DNA of 64,000 bases from Streptomyces sp. NBC_01463 (GTDB lineage Bacteria > Actinomycetota > Actinomycetes > Streptomycetales > Streptomycetaceae): the NCBI GenBank assembly GCA_036227345.1, contig CP109468.1:3782001-3846000 (forward strand). The letters are read 5' to 3'. A program made the position numbers and the translations under genes. Position 1 is the first letter of the stretch, and each line of letters starts with the position of its first letter. The notes under the pieces are model-generated. The model searched no databases, was not told the origin of the DNA, and saw only the letters and a program-made list of their open reading frames with translations. Shown here piece after piece: positions 33,570-41,832 of this stretch.

Positions 33570-34273
33570 TCCACGAAGTCGACGAGGGGCTGCGGCTGCT
33601 GCTGGTCGACGCCGGTCTCCAGGACAGCGGCGTGGACCTGGTCTTCGACGCCCCGACGCGGGACTGGTCCGCGCGGCGCAACGCCCCCACGGTCAGCATC
33701 TTCCTCTACGGCATCCGTGAGGACGCGACCCGCCGACGCACCGGCACGTCCGAGGAGTACGACGAGGAGGGCGTGGTCACCGGGCGGCGGACGCCTTCCC
33801 GCTGGTTCGAGCTCACCTATCTGCTGACCGCGTGGACCAACCGTCCGCAGGACGAACACCGGCTGCTCTCGGAGGTGTTGCGCTGCCTGATCCACACGGA
33901 TGTGCTGCCCTCCCGGATGCTCACGGGCAGCCTCGCCGAACTCGGGACGACGGTGGAGATGGAGGCGGCGTCCGCGGGTTCGGGCGACCGGCCGTCCACC
34001 GTGGACGTGTGGTCGGCACTCGGCGGCGAGCTGAAGGCCGCCATCGATCTTCGGGTGTGGGCGCCCCTGGCCGGTGTGACGGAGCCCGCCGGGCCGCCGG
34101 TCACCGAGGGTCTGCTGGTGCGGACGGTGCCCGGCCGCGACGGCGAGGCGGTGGAGCCGGGACGCAGGCTGCGCTACGACGGTCCTTCGCAGGCCCGGGG
34201 CGAGGGCTTCGCGGCCGAGCGCGAACGGCAGCTGCCGCCGGGCCGGCGCAGGCGCGGCGGTCCGGCCCGGTGA
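33566..34273 (+). CDS. DUF4255 tube-terminator/cap protein (Cis16)
   Basis: A 235-aa DUF4255 (Pvc16 N-terminal) protein. Seen: IHEVDEGLRLLLVDAGLQDS at the start, RRNAPTVSIFLYGIREDATR (about residues 38-57), WFELTYLLTAWTNRPQDEHR (about 80-99), then LLSEVLRCLI. Homologues close the distal end of tube and sheath in eCIS particles. It has a long Arg/Gly-rich tail. It overlaps both the propeller gene (ATGA) and the ATPase gene (GTGA). Confidence 0.9.
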   Translation: MIHEVDEGLRLLLVDAGLQDSGVDLVFDAPTRDWSARRNAPTVSIFLYGIREDATRRRTGTSEEYDEEGVVTGRRTPSRWFELTYLLTAWTNRPQDEHRLLSEVLRCLIHTDVLPSRMLTGSLAELGTTVEMEAASAGSGDRPSTVDVWSALGGELKAAIDLRVWAPLAGVTEPAGPPVTEGLLVRTVPGRDGEAVEPGRRLRYDGPSQARGEGFAAERERQLPPGRRRRGGPAR

Positions 34274-36417
34274 CCACGGCACAGCGGACCCCGGCCGTCC
34301 ACCCGCCCGCCGCCGGACCGGACACGGGCACGCCTCCGACGGCCGTGGCCGACCTCTGGGAGCGGCTGGGGCACATCGAGCAGCGGGTACGGAACGCCGT
34401 CGCCGCACGCCGGCACACCGACCCGGACCCGGACGATCCGTACCGGGGGCAATACCTCACCCCCGCCGCGGCCGAACGCATCCTGGAGTCCCGCGACGCG
34501 TTCCGCCCGGTCCCCGACCACGGCCCCGCCGCCCCGCCGCGATCCCCGGCGAAGGGCCGGATCGACACCCTCGCGGAGAGCTTCGGTCTGGTCCCGCCGG
34601 ACGTCGACCTGCTGCTGATCGCGATGGCACCGGACATCGACCCACGGTTCGAGATGCTGTACGGCTATCTCAACGACGACCTCACCCGGCGCAGGGCGAC
34701 GATCGGCCTGGCCCTCGAACTCTGCGGACTGCCCGCCGCCGGCCCCGGCCGCTTCCGGTTCTCGCCGGACGCCCCGCTGGTCGCGGCCGGTCTGGTGGAG
34801 GTGCGGGAGAGCGAACGCCCGCTGCTCTCACGGGTCCTGCGCGTCCCGGACCGGGTCACCGCGCATCTGCTCGGCGACGACGGGGTGGACGGCAGGCTGC
34901 GGGGACTCGTGCGGGCGGCCGGCCCGCGGGAGGAGGCGGAGGCGGGCCCGTTGACGCTGCGGGTCGCGGCGGCACTGTCCACCGGCAGCGGTCTGGTGCA
35001 TCTGCTGGACCGCGGCGGCGACCCCGGCCGGCTGGCGGCCGACGCGCTTCACACGGCCGGAGTGCGCCCCCTGGTGGTGGACGCCGCGGCCCTGGCCGCC
35101 GCCCCGGAACCGGTGCGGACCGTACGGATCCTGGCGACGGAGGCGCGGCTGACCGGCGGCGGTCTCGTCCTCGGGCCGCTGGAGACGCTCGCCCCGGAGC
35201 GGCCCGGGGGCGCCGGCCTGATCGACGCGCTCTGCGAGGCGGTCGGCGGCGCCTCGCCGCTGCTCCTGCACGGGCGGAAGACCTGGGACCCGCTGTGGGC
35301 CGGCGAGAGCCCGGTGACGTTCCCGGTCCCGCCGCCGGACCCGGCGGACGCGGCGCGGCAGTGGCGCCGGGCGCTCACCGCGGCCGGTGCCCCGACGGGA
35401 ATCGCCGCCGGAACCCCGGCCGCCGGGGCACGCCTGGTCGACGCCACCCGCGCCTACCGGCTCGACTCCGGCCAGATACGCCGGGCCGCGGCCGTCGCCA
35501 CCCGGCTGGCCGCCCTGGAGGAACGCCCGGTGGAGGCACAGGACCTGCGCACCGCGGTCCGGGCCCAGAACGGGGCGGGGCTGGCCCGCCTCGCCCGCCG
35601 CATCGAGCCCACGGTCGGCTGGGACGATCTCGTACTGCCCCCGGCGACCCGCCGGCAGCTCTCCGACCTGGCCCTGCGCGCCCGCCACCGCGAGCAGGTG
35701 CTCGGCCGGTGGCGGATGCGGCCGGGCGGCGGCCGGGGCCGGGGCATCGTCGCGCTGTTCGCCGGGGAGTCCGGCACCGGGAAGACCATGTCGGCCGAAG
35801 TGGTCGCGGCCGACCTGGGCATGGAGCTCTACGTCGTGGACCTGTCCTCCGTGGTGGACAAGTACATCGGCGAGACCGAGAAGAACCTGGAGCGGATCTT
35901 CGTCGAGGCGTCGGACGTCAACGCGGTGCTGCTGTTCGACGAGGCGGACGCCGTCTTCGGGAAGCGTTCGCAGGTCAAGGACGCGCACGACCGGCACGCC
36001 AACGTGGAGTCGGCCTATCTGCTCCAGCGGATCGAGTCCTTCGACGGCATCGCCGTCCTCACCACCAACCTGCGGGCCAACCTGGACGAGGCGTTCACCC
36101 GCCGGCTGGACGTGGTGGCCGACTTCCCCGTGCCCGACGAGCAGCAGCGGCTGGCGCTGTGGGAACGCTGTCTGGGCACCGAGGTCCCCCGCGCACCCGG
36201 TCTCGACCTGCGGACCTGTGCGGCGCGGTTCGAGCTGACGGGAGGCTCCATCCGCGCCTGCGCGGTCACCGCCGCCTATCACGCGGCGGAGTCGGGCCGC
36301 CCGCTGGACACCGGGCAGCTCGTATCGGCCGTCCTCGCCGAGTACCGCAAACTCGGACGGCTGGTCCTGGACAGCGAGTTCGGCCCGTGGCGGGAGCACA
36401 CCCGGCGCGAGAACTGA
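34270..36417 (+). CDS. AAA+ ATPase of the injection system (Cis15)
   Basis: A 715-aa ATPase. The N-terminal half (1-440) is the eCIS-specific helical/inactive-domain region. The C-terminal AAA+ domain has Walker A GESGTGKT (499-506), Walker B LLFDEAD (about 554-560), sensor-1 LTTN and an arginine finger region FTRRLDVVADFPVP. It is found in almost every eCIS cluster and is thought to act in assembly or cargo loading rather than sheath disassembly. The start is the GTG at 34270, overlapping the cap gene stop. Confidence 0.93.
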   Translation: MTTAQRTPAVHPPAAGPDTGTPPTAVADLWERLGHIEQRVRNAVAARRHTDPDPDDPYRGQYLTPAAAERILESRDAFRPVPDHGPAAPPRSPAKGRIDTLAESFGLVPPDVDLLLIAMAPDIDPRFEMLYGYLNDDLTRRRATIGLALELCGLPAAGPGRFRFSPDAPLVAAGLVEVRESERPLLSRVLRVPDRVTAHLLGDDGVDGRLRGLVRAAGPREEAEAGPLTLRVAAALSTGSGLVHLLDRGGDPGRLAADALHTAGVRPLVVDAAALAAAPEPVRTVRILATEARLTGGGLVLGPLETLAPERPGGAGLIDALCEAVGGASPLLLHGRKTWDPLWAGESPVTFPVPPPDPADAARQWRRALTAAGAPTGIAAGTPAAGARLVDATRAYRLDSGQIRRAAAVATRLAALEERPVEAQDLRTAVRAQNGAGLARLARRIEPTVGWDDLVLPPATRRQLSDLALRARHREQVLGRWRMRPGGGRGRGIVALFAGESGTGKTMSAEVVAADLGMELYVVDLSSVVDKYIGETEKNLERIFVEASDVNAVLLFDEADAVFGKRSQVKDAHDRHANVESAYLLQRIESFDGIAVLTTNLRANLDEAFTRRLDVVADFPVPDEQQRLALWERCLGTEVPRAPGLDLRTCAARFELTGGSIRACAVTAAYHAAESGRPLDTGQLVSAVLAEYRKLGRLVLDSEFGPWREHTRREN

Positions 36418-36488
36418 CCGCACACCCCGTCCGGCGCCCTTCCGACGCGGAAGGAGCCGCCCGTGAGCCATCCGAAGGGATCACCTCC

Positions 36489-37112
36489 GTGCACAGCAAC
36501 GACATCGGCAGGACGCCCGGAACCGGCCGGCGCAAGGCCCCGGAACCGCGCACGGCCAGGCCCTCCGCCGCCCCGGAGGCGATGGGTCCGCAGACGCTCG
36601 ACGTCCTCCAGCGCACGATGGGCAACGCCGCGGTCAGCCGCCTGCTGTCCGAGGCGGGGCAGGTGTCCGCGGACGGGAGCGAGGGGGACGCGCCCGCGGT
36701 GCAGCGCTCCACCGTCGCCGACGTCCTGAGGTCACCGGGCCGCCCCCTCGATCCGCGGCTGCGCAACGAGATGGAGCAGCGGCTCGGCTCCGACTTCTCC
36801 GACGTACGGCTGCACACCGGGGCCGCCGCCCAGCGCTCCGCGGAGGAGATCTCCGCGCGCGCCTACACCGCGGGCAGCCATGTGGTCATCGGGACGGACG
36901 GCGGGGACAAGCACACGCTCGCCCACGAGCTCACCCATGTGATCCAGCAGCGGCAGGGCCCCGTCACCGGCACCGACGACGGCAACGGCCTGCGGATCTC
37001 GGACCCTTCGGACCGCTACGAGCGCGAGGCCGAGGCGGCGGCCCACCGGGCGATGGCCACGCCGACGCCCCCGGCCCGTGCCGCGAGTCCGTCCGACGAG
37101 CGGGAGTCCTGA
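36489..37112 (+). CDS. DUF4157 (HELTH) protein of the injection system
   Basis: A 207-aa protein. A disordered basic N-terminus is followed by TLDVLQRTMGNAAVSRLL (about residues 37-54), a short linker with AVQRS, then the DUF4157 domain: RLGSDFSDVRLHTGAAAQRS, AYTAGSHVVIG and AHELTHVIQQRQG with His146, Glu147 and His150. A C-terminal segment SDRYEREAEAAAHRAM completes the family pattern. DUF4157 is frequent in eCIS loci and may be a cargo or a maturation factor. GTG at 36489 has GAAGGG 8 nt upstream. It is the last CIS gene on this strand. Confidence 0.88.
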   Translation: MHSNDIGRTPGTGRRKAPEPRTARPSAAPEAMGPQTLDVLQRTMGNAAVSRLLSEAGQVSADGSEGDAPAVQRSTVADVLRSPGRPLDPRLRNEMEQRLGSDFSDVRLHTGAAAQRSAEEISARAYTAGSHVVIGTDGGDKHTLAHELTHVIQQRQGPVTGTDDGNGLRISDPSDRYEREAEAAAHRAMATPTPPARAASPSDERES

Positions 37113-37195
37113 CGGGACGGCGCCGAGGAGGACGGGCCCCGCGCTGGGCGGGCGCGAGCCTTCGCCGTACGCATCCGCGTCCGTATCATCAGCAC

Positions 37196-37786
37196 ATGAC
37201 TGCAGAGCCCTCGCGATCCGCCGGCCGTATGCGCGCCTCCGACGCCGACCGCGAGGCGGTCGTGGAACAGCTGCGGGAGGCGGCGGCCGAGGGCCGTATC
37301 GACCTCGACGAGCTGGACGAGCGGGTGGGCCGGGCGCTCACCGCCAAGACGTACGCCGAACTCGCGCCGCTCACCGGCGACCTGGGCCCCGTCACCCTCG
37401 ACGCGGGCGAGCCGCTGACCCTGCGGGGCGGGATCCACGGCGCCTCCAGGACGGGCGGCTGGAAGGTGCCGCCGCGCATCGTCGCGTACGGCGGCCTGGG
37501 CGGCGTACGCCTCGACTTCACGCGGGCCGAGTGCCGGCTGCGCGAGATCGAGGTGGAGGTGGACGCCCAGATGGCAGGGGTGGTGTTCGTCGTGCCGGAG
37601 GGCTGGAAGGCGGACACGGACGCCCTCGATCTCGGGTTCGGCGGCCTGAAGGACAAGACCTCGGGCGAGCGGCTGCCCGGCACGCCGGTGCTCCGGATCT
37701 CGGGTACGTGTGGTGCGGGCGGCGTCGTCGTCCGCCACCCCAACCTCCGGGAACGCCGCAAGCAGCGCAAGGAGCTGTCGCGCTGA
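37196..37786 (+). CDS. DUF1707 domain protein with LiaF-like C-terminus
   Basis: A 196-aa protein. The N-terminal DUF1707 domain (about 8-62) reads RMRASDADREAVVEQLREAA then GRIDLDELDERVGRALTAKT, a likely DNA- or partner-binding helical module common in actinobacteria. The C-terminal part (about 85-180) carries a beta-sheet of the cell-wall-active/LiaF type (AQMAGVVFVVPEGWKADTD). No membrane segment. It is a single gene beyond the CIS right edge; no evidence ties it to the injection system. Confidence 0.85.
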   Translation: MTAEPSRSAGRMRASDADREAVVEQLREAAAEGRIDLDELDERVGRALTAKTYAELAPLTGDLGPVTLDAGEPLTLRGGIHGASRTGGWKVPPRIVAYGGLGGVRLDFTRAECRLREIEVEVDAQMAGVVFVVPEGWKADTDALDLGFGGLKDKTSGERLPGTPVLRISGTCGAGGVVVRHPNLRERRKQRKELSR

Positions 37787-37803
37787 CCGCTTTGCGGGCG
37801 GGG

Positions 37804-38469
37804 TCAGTTGCCCACGACGGACGAGGCGCCGGGCGCGCGACGGGTGGCGCTTCGCCGGACGGAAATACCGAGGGCGAGCATCCAGTAGCTGAAGACCGCG
37901 CCCATCAGGGCGGTGGTTCCCCAGCCGTTCGCCGCGTAGAAATGCGCGGGGGTGTTGCCGAAGAACAGCGAGGGCACGAAGGCCAGGTTGAGCCCTGCCA
38001 GGACGTAGGCGGACCGGACGGTCCAGGGCGGCAGCAGATTCGTGCGGGAGACGGCGCAGCCCACGGCGGCCAAGAAGAGCGCGAGCATGAGACGGCCGAT
38101 GGAGCCGTACAGGATGTAGGTGCCGCTGACCGTGATCGTCGGGTCGATCGGCCGGTCGGCGGCGATGACCGCGCCGGCCTCAAGACCGCTGGAGACCAGG
38201 GTGATCGTCGAATAGACCAGTCCGGCGACGAAGGCCAGGTTGCCGGCCCACTCGTTCTCGGGACTCACCGCTTTGACCAGTTCGCGGAAGGCCGTCACGA
38301 AGACGAGCAGGAAGACCAGGGCGAGGATTCCGATCAGCAGCCGGGCGAGGACGTTCGTGTCCGGCGGCGGTCCGGAGTAGAGGAAGTACAGCGGTACTTC
38401 GATGATGAAGGCGGCTGCGGCGGCGATCCCGGCGGAGCCCGTCAGACGCCTGACGGCGGTTTCGTTCAT
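37804..38469 (-). CDS. DUF4386-like membrane protein
   Basis: A 221-aa integral membrane protein with about six predicted helices: near residues 8-28 (TGSAGIAAAAAFIIEVPLYF), 38-60, 78-98, 118-140, 153-172 and 185-205. The ATG at 38469 has GGGGGA 6 nt upstream; a longer frame starts at 38634 but is unlikely. The pattern is that of DUF4386 proteins of unknown function. Confidence 0.75.
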   Translation of the reverse strand: MNETAVRRLTGSAGIAAAAAFIIEVPLYFLYSGPPPDTNVLARLLIGILALVFLLVFVTAFRELVKAVSPENEWAGNLAFVAGLVYSTITLVSSGLEAGAVIAADRPIDPTITVSGTYILYGSIGRLMLALFLAAVGCAVSRTNLLPPWTVRSAYVLAGLNLAFVPSLFFGNTPAHFYAANGWGTTALMGAVFSYWMLALGISVRRSATRRAPGASSVVGN

Positions 38470-38689
38470 GGCTGTCCCCCATGGTGGTGTGCTCGGTGGG
38501 TTCCTCATGGATGCGATGACAGGAATTGTTCTGCGCCCACCGCGCGCGGTCACTGGGCCTGGACACCGGATGGAGGGGGTTCCACGACACCGTCCGAAGG
38601 GTGCGGCCAGCCCCCGGCAGTCGTTCACGTACAAGGCCGGAAAGCGACGGTGGAGCCGACGCCTCCGTGCCGATAATCTGCCTCATGGA

Positions 38690-39019
38690 ACCTACGAATC
38701 GGCCGAAGCCGCGGCGACGGGCTATGAGACACGCGTCGACGACGTCGGCTCGGCTGAGGACGTCTCCTCGATGTCCCTGGACCAGCTCGGCGATGTGAGC
38801 GCGGCGTTCTCCCGGCAGGAGTACTCCGGCTCGGCGTATAAATACTCCATGGCGACGGTCGTCCGCGCAGGCACCGTGGTGCTCCGGGTCACCTACGGAG
38901 GCGGCTACGAGGAGCTCAACTCCTCCGTCCTGACGGGCATCGCCAGCATGGTGACCGAGCGCGCACACCAGGCCCAGAACGGCGAGGACCCGTCTGCCGT
39001 CTTCGCCGAGGCGCCCTGA
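38690..39019 (+). pseudogene. C-terminal fragment of a secreted/lipoprotein-type protein
   Basis: The last ~100 codons read as a plausible domain: VSSMSLDQLGDVSAAFSRQE, YKYSMATVVRAGTVVLRVTY and LNSSVLTGIASMVTERAHQA, the C-terminal half of small Streptomyces exported proteins. No start codon with ribosome site, signal peptide or lipobox precedes it; upstream codons in this frame are low-quality. It appears to be a truncated gene, possibly cut when the neighbouring CIS or membrane-protein region was rearranged. Confidence 0.55.
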
Positions 39020-39162
39020 TCACCCGTACCGCCGGTGCGCGGCCGCCCGGACCGGCCGGCCCGCCGCGCGCCGGCGGGTCCGAGCCGCGCGAGGAACTCC
39101 TCAGCCCTCGGGCCGGGTGACGGTCAGGGCCCAGCGGATGCCCTCGTCCGACGCACCGCCTC

Positions 39163-39861
39163 CTACGGTGACGCGGGGCCGAGGTGGGCGTCCACCACGG
39201 CCGTCACCAACCGTTCGAGCCGCCGCCCGGCGGGGTCGTCCCCCTCCGCCTCTGCCGGTCCGGACGGAGGCAGGGTCGCGTCCAGGGCCAGCGGAAGGCT
39301 TCCCCAGGCCCAGAGCTGGGCGACGCCATGCAGGTTCGACCACAACGCGGCGGCCACGACCGCCGCTCCGCCGTCGTCATCGTCGTCCGGAGCCGCGCTC
39401 CCGCCCGGCTCCCCCCGGCCCCCCGTGGCCGCCTCCGCGCGGCACTGGGCGACCAGCCCTGTCATCCGCTCGAACAACGGCAGGGACGACTCACGCAGTC
39501 TCGGCCGGTCAGGCGCCTGCGGTGGTCCTTCGAGCAGATCGTGGCGGAACATCAGCTCGTACATGCCGCGGCACTCCAGCGCGTACCGCACATACGCCCG
39601 CGCGACGGCTCCCAGCCGCGTCCGGGCCGGGCCGGACTCCGCCAGAGCCGCCTCGAACCGCGCTCGCAGCTCCTGGAAGCCGCGCTGCGCAATCGCCGAG
39701 AGCAGGGCGTGGTGGGTCGGGAAGTACCGGCGCGGCGCCCCGTGCGACACCCCTGCCCGCCGGGCGATCTCACGCAGCCCCAGCGCCGCCGGACCCTCGG
39801 CGGCCACCAACTCGGCCCCGACGTCCACCAGCCGCTCGCGCAGGGAACCCTGATCCTTCAT
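39163..39861 (-). CDS. TetR family regulator (WHG-type C-terminus)
   Basis: A 232-aa repressor. HTH region: LVDVGAELVAAEGPAALGLR then EIARRAGVSHGAPRRYFPTH (about residues 11-50). The C-terminal domain (about 80-220) with YVRYALECRGMYELMFRHDL and a WSNLHGVAQLWAWG stretch is the WHG/TetR_C_33 type. A loop of five Asp residues (DDDDD) lies near 160. Inverted repeats at 39867-39897, immediately before the start, suggest autoregulation. It is divergently oriented to nothing nearby; the thioesterase lies upstream on the same strand. Confidence 0.9.
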   Translation of the reverse strand: MKDQGSLRERLVDVGAELVAAEGPAALGLREIARRAGVSHGAPRRYFPTHHALLSAIAQRGFQELRARFEAALAESGPARTRLGAVARAYVRYALECRGMYELMFRHDLLEGPPQAPDRPRLRESSLPLFERMTGLVAQCRAEAATGGRGEPGGSAAPDDDDDGGAAVVAAALWSNLHGVAQLWAWGSLPLALDATLPPSGPAEAEGDDPAGRRLERLVTAVVDAHLGPASP

Positions 39862-39866
39862 GGACC

Positions 39867-39897
39867 GTGTCTAGCACGGCGCGTTAGACACTGTCTA
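39867..39897. promoter_or_regulatory. putative TetR autoregulatory operator
   Basis: GTGTCTA (39867-39873) and TAGACAC (39885-39891) form an inverted pair; the second half also sits in a perfect 13-nt palindrome, TAGACACTGTCTA (39885-39897). Location 6-36 nt upstream of the TetR start fits autorepression. The sequence differs from the CTGACG/CGTCAG sites. Confidence 0.65.
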
Positions 39898-39925
39898 CGT
39901 CACCGGCCTTCACAGCCACCACCCC

Positions 39926-40708
39926 TCACAGCGGCCGGACCGTGAGGATCTGCTCCGCCCGGCCGACGGGCCCGTCGGCGTCGTGCAGGACGGTACTGGT
40001 GATGCCCTGGCCGGTGGAGCCGAAGACGACCGTGGTGTCGAGCCCGGTCCAGCGGCCCGCCGGCGGGCGGTGCAGGTGGATCGTCAGGTCGACGTTGGGG
40101 AACATCCAGGCGGTGGGCTGCTCGCGTACGGCGATGCCGTTGGCCGTGTCGACGAGGGCGACGTACGACGCGAGCGGACCGGCGGTCTCGCCCGCGACGA
40201 GGTCGAGCGGGGTGGAGATCCAGGCGGTCGCACGGCCGGGGCGCGGGGGCGCGACCGGGCGGACGTCGAGGGAGGCGATGTAGCCGCCGGGCCAGAGGTC
40301 GGCCATCGGCCACGGGGCGAGCGTTTCGGGGTCGGCGAGGCGGTCCGCACCGCCGCCTGCGACGGCGGTGGTGTCCGCGGCGGCCAGGCACCAGGCCCTG
40401 GCGCGCACGACGGGGCGGCCGGCGACAAGGGCGACGGCTTCGACCAGTTCGATGGTGCGGCCGGGGCGGAGGGTCTCGACCCGGATCTCGCACTCGTCGA
40501 GGGCGAGCCGGCCGAGGATGTCGAAGCTGATCCGGGACAGCAGGAGCCCGGCACCCGGCCGGCCGGCCAGGTGCCGCTCGATGACATGGGTGAGGAGGCC
40601 GCCGAAGGGGCTGAAGTGCACCTCGTCGGTGCTCCATGCGCCGCTCGCGTGGGCGGTGGGCTTGAAGCGGTGCTGGTCGATGCGCTCGTAGTAGCTGCCG
40701 GTGTTCAT
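39926..40708 (-). CDS. acyl-CoA thioesterase family protein (double hot-dog)
   Basis: A 260-aa protein with two hot-dog halves. Seen: WSTDEVHFSPFGGLLTHVIE (N-terminal half, substrate loop) and a C-terminal half with YVALVDTANGIAV and WMFPNVDLTIHLHRPPAGRW then FGSTGQGITSTVLHDADG, the TesB/thioesterase-like pattern. It would hydrolyse acyl-CoA esters to free acid and CoA. It is encoded alone, upstream of the TetR gene at 39163 on the same strand. Confidence 0.85.
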   Translation of the reverse strand: MNTGSYYERIDQHRFKPTAHASGAWSTDEVHFSPFGGLLTHVIERHLAGRPGAGLLLSRISFDILGRLALDECEIRVETLRPGRTIELVEAVALVAGRPVVRARAWCLAAADTTAVAGGGADRLADPETLAPWPMADLWPGGYIASLDVRPVAPPRPGRATAWISTPLDLVAGETAGPLASYVALVDTANGIAVREQPTAWMFPNVDLTIHLHRPPAGRWTGLDTTVVFGSTGQGITSTVLHDADGPVGRAEQILTVRPL

Positions 40709-40802
40709 GCGGTGCGTCCCTCGCGGCCGTACGGATCAAGGAACCTCAGCCTGACACCGCCCGCACCCCGACCGGCGGCCGCCCCCGCCGCGACCGGAAC
40801 CC

Positions 40803-41234
40803 TCAGGGCGTGAACACCGCGACGGCCTCGTGCCCCTCCTCCTGCCGGAAGGTCACCCGCAGCTCCATCCCGACGGCGAGCGCGCTCTCCTCGCACCCGA
40901 CGATCCGCGTCATCATGCGCGGCCCCTCCGCGAGGTCGACGACGGCGGCGACGTACGGCACCTGCCCGGCGAACGGGGGCAGGTCGTTGCGGTGGACGAC
41001 GGACCAGGTGTAGAGCGTGGCCCGCCCGCTCGCCCTCTCCCAGTCGACATCCTCGCTCCAGCAGTGCGGACAGAACTCGCGCGGGTAGTGGTGCGCCCGG
41101 CCACAGGCACGGCAGCGGCGGACGATCAGGTGGCCCTCGGCGGCGGCGTCCCAGTAGGGGCGGGTGAAGGCGTCGGGTTCCGGGAGGTCGTGGCGGGGGG
41201 CCGGGGCCGCGGCGGCCGGCTTCGGGGCCGTCAC
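40803..41234 (-). CDS. DUF35 OB-fold protein with rubredoxin-like zinc ribbon
   Basis: A 143-aa protein. Residues 1-25 are an Ala/Pro leader; FTRPYWDAAAEGHLIVRRCR is the N-terminal helix; the zinc ribbon is CRACGRAHHYPREFCPHC; the rest is an acyl-CoA-binding OB fold (YTWSVVHRNDLPPFAGQVPY, VVDLAEGPRMMTRIVG). DUF35 proteins bind acyl-CoA and form complexes with thiolase-like enzymes or with MaoC domains. The GTG at 41234 overlaps the DoxX stop. It shares operator copy C with DoxX. Its thiolase partner is probably encoded elsewhere; the gene at 3878 is a candidate. Confidence 0.9.
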   Translation of the reverse strand: MTAPKPAAAAPAPRHDLPEPDAFTRPYWDAAAEGHLIVRRCRACGRAHHYPREFCPHCWSEDVDWERASGRATLYTWSVVHRNDLPPFAGQVPYVAAVVDLAEGPRMMTRIVGCEESALAVGMELRVTFRQEEGHEAVAVFTP

Positions 41235-41683
41235 AGGAAGAGTCCGATCGCGTCGTCGAGGGACCAGGTCTGCCAGGACATCGCGAACAGGGCGACGAGG
41301 GAGATCAGCGCCATCATGGCGTTCTGCCCCTGCTCGGCCCAGTCGTGGATCATCAGCACCAGGTAGAGCAGGTTGAGCAGGAGCCCGGCGACGAGGGCGA
41401 CCGGGGTCAGGAAGCCGCTCACCAGGCCGAGACCGAGGGCGAGTTCCGCGTACACGACGACGTACGCCATGGTCTTCGGGCGTGGTGCGACGATCTTCTC
41501 GAAGCCGGTCCGGACCACGGGCCAGCGGTGCTTGCCCGCGACGTCCGCCGCCCACGCGATACCGGTGCCGCGCCGGAACCAGCCCTCCTTGTCCTTGTGG
41601 CGCCAGCTCTCCAGCCACCACAGTCCGAGGCCTATCCGGAGCACGGCGAGCCACTGCGCTCCGTCGAGCCAGATCGTCCGCAT
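41231..41683 (-). CDS. DoxX family membrane protein
   Basis: A 150-aa membrane protein with four predicted helices, about residues 10-27, 70-90, 92-113 and 120-140. Seen: WLAVLRIGLGLWWLESWRHK and YVVVYAELALGLGLVSGFLT, the DoxX pattern. Such proteins may shuttle electrons or quinone-like compounds. It leads the DoxX-DUF35 operon; operator copy C lies 23 nt upstream. Confidence 0.85.
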   Translation of the reverse strand: MRTIWLDGAQWLAVLRIGLGLWWLESWRHKDKEGWFRRGTGIAWAADVAGKHRWPVVRTGFEKIVAPRPKTMAYVVVYAELALGLGLVSGFLTPVALVAGLLLNLLYLVLMIHDWAEQGQNAMMALISLVALFAMSWQTWSLDDAIGLFL

Positions 41684-41706
41684 GAGGCCCTCCCGTTCGC
41701 CTGAAT

Positions 41707-41721
41707 CTGACGGTACGTCAG
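41707..41721. promoter_or_regulatory. operator-like palindrome, copy C
   Basis: CTGACGGTACGTCAG, a near-perfect palindrome, 23 nt upstream of DoxX-DUF35 and 111 nt upstream of the divergent flavin monooxygenase. Confidence 0.72.
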
Positions 41722-41832
41722 TTCACCCGATGGGGGCGGACTGCGCAAGAGGTGTGCACCCGTGATCAATTCGCAATCGATTCCGACCTTGACCGAGACC
41801 CATCAAGGAACGGCGCGATTACGCTCCGAAGC

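Noticed and set aside
36463..36729. GTG frame with a strong ribosome site just upstream of the DUF4157 gene
   Set aside because: Out of frame with DUF4157 and Arg/Pro-rich. The conserved motif requires the frame starting at 36489, which has its own ribosome site.
39101..39150. Minus-strand end SDEGIRWALTVTRPEG as a gene remnant
   Set aside because: Too short and without any larger homologous block upstream.
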